A DNA stretch of 5,965 nucleotides, from positions 1-5,965 of the forward strand of contig JAFSBS010000161.1 of the NCBI GenBank assembly GCA_017437165.1, written 5' to 3'. This stretch comes from Clostridia bacterium (GTDB lineage Bacteria; Bacillota; Clostridia; Oscillospirales; Acutalibacteraceae). Shown piece after piece: positions 5,509 through 5,965 of the stretch; the first letter of the stretch is position 1, and every line of letters begins with the position of its first letter. The notes under the pieces are model-generated. The model searched no databases. It was given only the letters and a program-made list of their open reading frames with translations, and had not been told where the DNA came from. The position numbers were made by a program, and so were the translations under genes.

Positions 5509-5856
5509 TTAAAACTTATAGACAAAACTAAAAATTATTAATGCTATTCCTATTGTTGCCTCAATTGCAGGAGAGCCATATGCTTCGCCTTTTTTTATTT
5601 TAGCCCAACATATATTATTAGGCGTCATCTGTTTTCTATGTACATTTTGATATGAACAATAAATATGTTTCCAGCGACAAATATATCCTATTAAACTATG
5701 TAAAGCCATCAGAATAAAATCAGCTCCAAATAGAAGAAATACCATATTTTTTCTGAAAATTAAAATTATTAACAACGGGAATAGTATCGTGTATGCATAT
5801 CGGTTAAAAAGTGCAAGTATAACAATACGCTTTTTTTGAGAAGAATGCTTACTCAT
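5509..5856 (-). CDS. Small membrane protein of unknown function
   Basis: The 115-residue protein has a basic N-terminus (MSKHSSQKKR), a hydrophobic segment at about 21-35, a second at about 38-60 and a third at about 95-113, so it likely spans the membrane two or three times. A hydrophilic, basic loop (61-93) contains RWKHIYC, QNVHRKQMTPNN and WAKIKKGEAYG. Cysteines lie at 60, 67 and 83. I do not recognise the family and see no catalytic motif. The ATG at 5856 is chosen because AAAGGG (5865-5870) lies 8 bases before it; an upstream in-frame GTG (5865) overlaps that site. The gene stands alone, convergent with the C_GCAxxG gene. The ribosome binding site, hydrophobic pattern and lack of a competing frame support a real gene. 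Confidence 0.72.
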   Translation of the reverse strand: MSKHSSQKKRIVILALFNRYAYTILFPLLIILIFRKNMVFLLFGADFILMALHSLIGYICRWKHIYCSYQNVHRKQMTPNNICWAKIKKGEAYGSPAIEATIGIALIIFSFVYKF

Positions 5857-5889
5857 TACATGCACCCTTTCTGGTTATAATCAATTAAT

Positions 5890-5918
5890 AAATTACTTTA
5901 TTCATTCAAAGTTGTTAA
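5890..5918 (-). promoter_or_regulatory. Weak candidate promoter for the small membrane protein gene
   Basis: On the minus strand TTAACA (5913-5918), 17 bp, then TAATTT (5890-5895) is the best promoter-like pair upstream of the gene. The -35 box is one base from consensus but the -10 box is poor, and the whole segment is A/T-rich. Bases 5919-5965 show nothing else I can support. Confidence 0.28.
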
Positions 5919-5965
5919 TTACATATTCATTTATTTAAAACTAAAAAATAATCATTATATGTATA

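Noticed and set aside
5306..5509. Minus-strand open frame overlapping the C_GCAxxG gene end and the terminator
   Set aside because: It reads through the terminator hairpin and is antisense to conserved cysteine motifs.

Overview
The window looks like ordinary chromosomal DNA from a low-GC, Gram-positive anaerobe, most likely a gut-type member of the Clostridia. The evidence is A/T-rich codon use, sigma-A type promoters with 17-bp spacers, purine-rich Shine-Dalgarno sites, intrinsic terminators, and a C_GCAxxG_C_C family protein, a family common in anaerobic Firmicutes. No tRNA, rRNA, CRISPR array, insertion sequence or phage gene is visible, and genus cannot be set from this sequence.

Left part (1-2600) reads on the minus strand. 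A secreted, acidic, glycine-rich protein of unknown function starts at 468 and runs off the left edge. It has its own extended -10 promoter. To its right is a two-gene operon read right to left: an N-acetylneuraminate lyase-like aldolase (start 2504), then, 27 bp on, a stand-alone 2-oxoacid dehydrogenase E2-type acyltransferase domain (start 1589). A strong hairpin terminator follows (633-662). The operon is driven by a perfect-consensus promoter (TTGACA, 17 bp, TATAAT). An inverted repeat overlaps the -35 box, and a 20-bp perfect palindrome is centred roughly 61 bp upstream of the predicted transcription start. This suggests a regulated carbohydrate/acyl gene pair.

Middle and right (2695-5496) read on the plus strand. 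A membrane-anchored endonuclease/exonuclease/phosphatase (EEP) superfamily enzyme with all catalytic motifs starts at 2695 without a recognisable ribosome binding site. Next, a new promoter at 3662-3690 serves a second two-gene operon. Its first gene is a polytopic M28-type metallopeptidase with all metal ligands and four membrane helices placed inside or before its catalytic domain. Four bases after it comes a C_GCAxxG_C_C cysteine-motif protein. A 14-bp stem terminator closes this operon. The last gene (5509-5856, minus strand) converges on that terminator and encodes a small unrecognised membrane protein. The remaining 109 bases to the right edge are A/T-rich and non-coding.

How the genes cooperate is only partly visible. 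The lyase would split sialic acid into ManNAc and pyruvate, but no other sialic acid genes (epimerase, kinase, transporter) lie in the window. The two operons and the EEP gene need not be related in function. I see no clear new multi-gene system. The best leads are the lyase/E2-like pair with its operator-like palindromes, the membrane-embedded M28 peptidase coupled to a cysteine-motif protein, and the EEP gene without a ribosome binding site.
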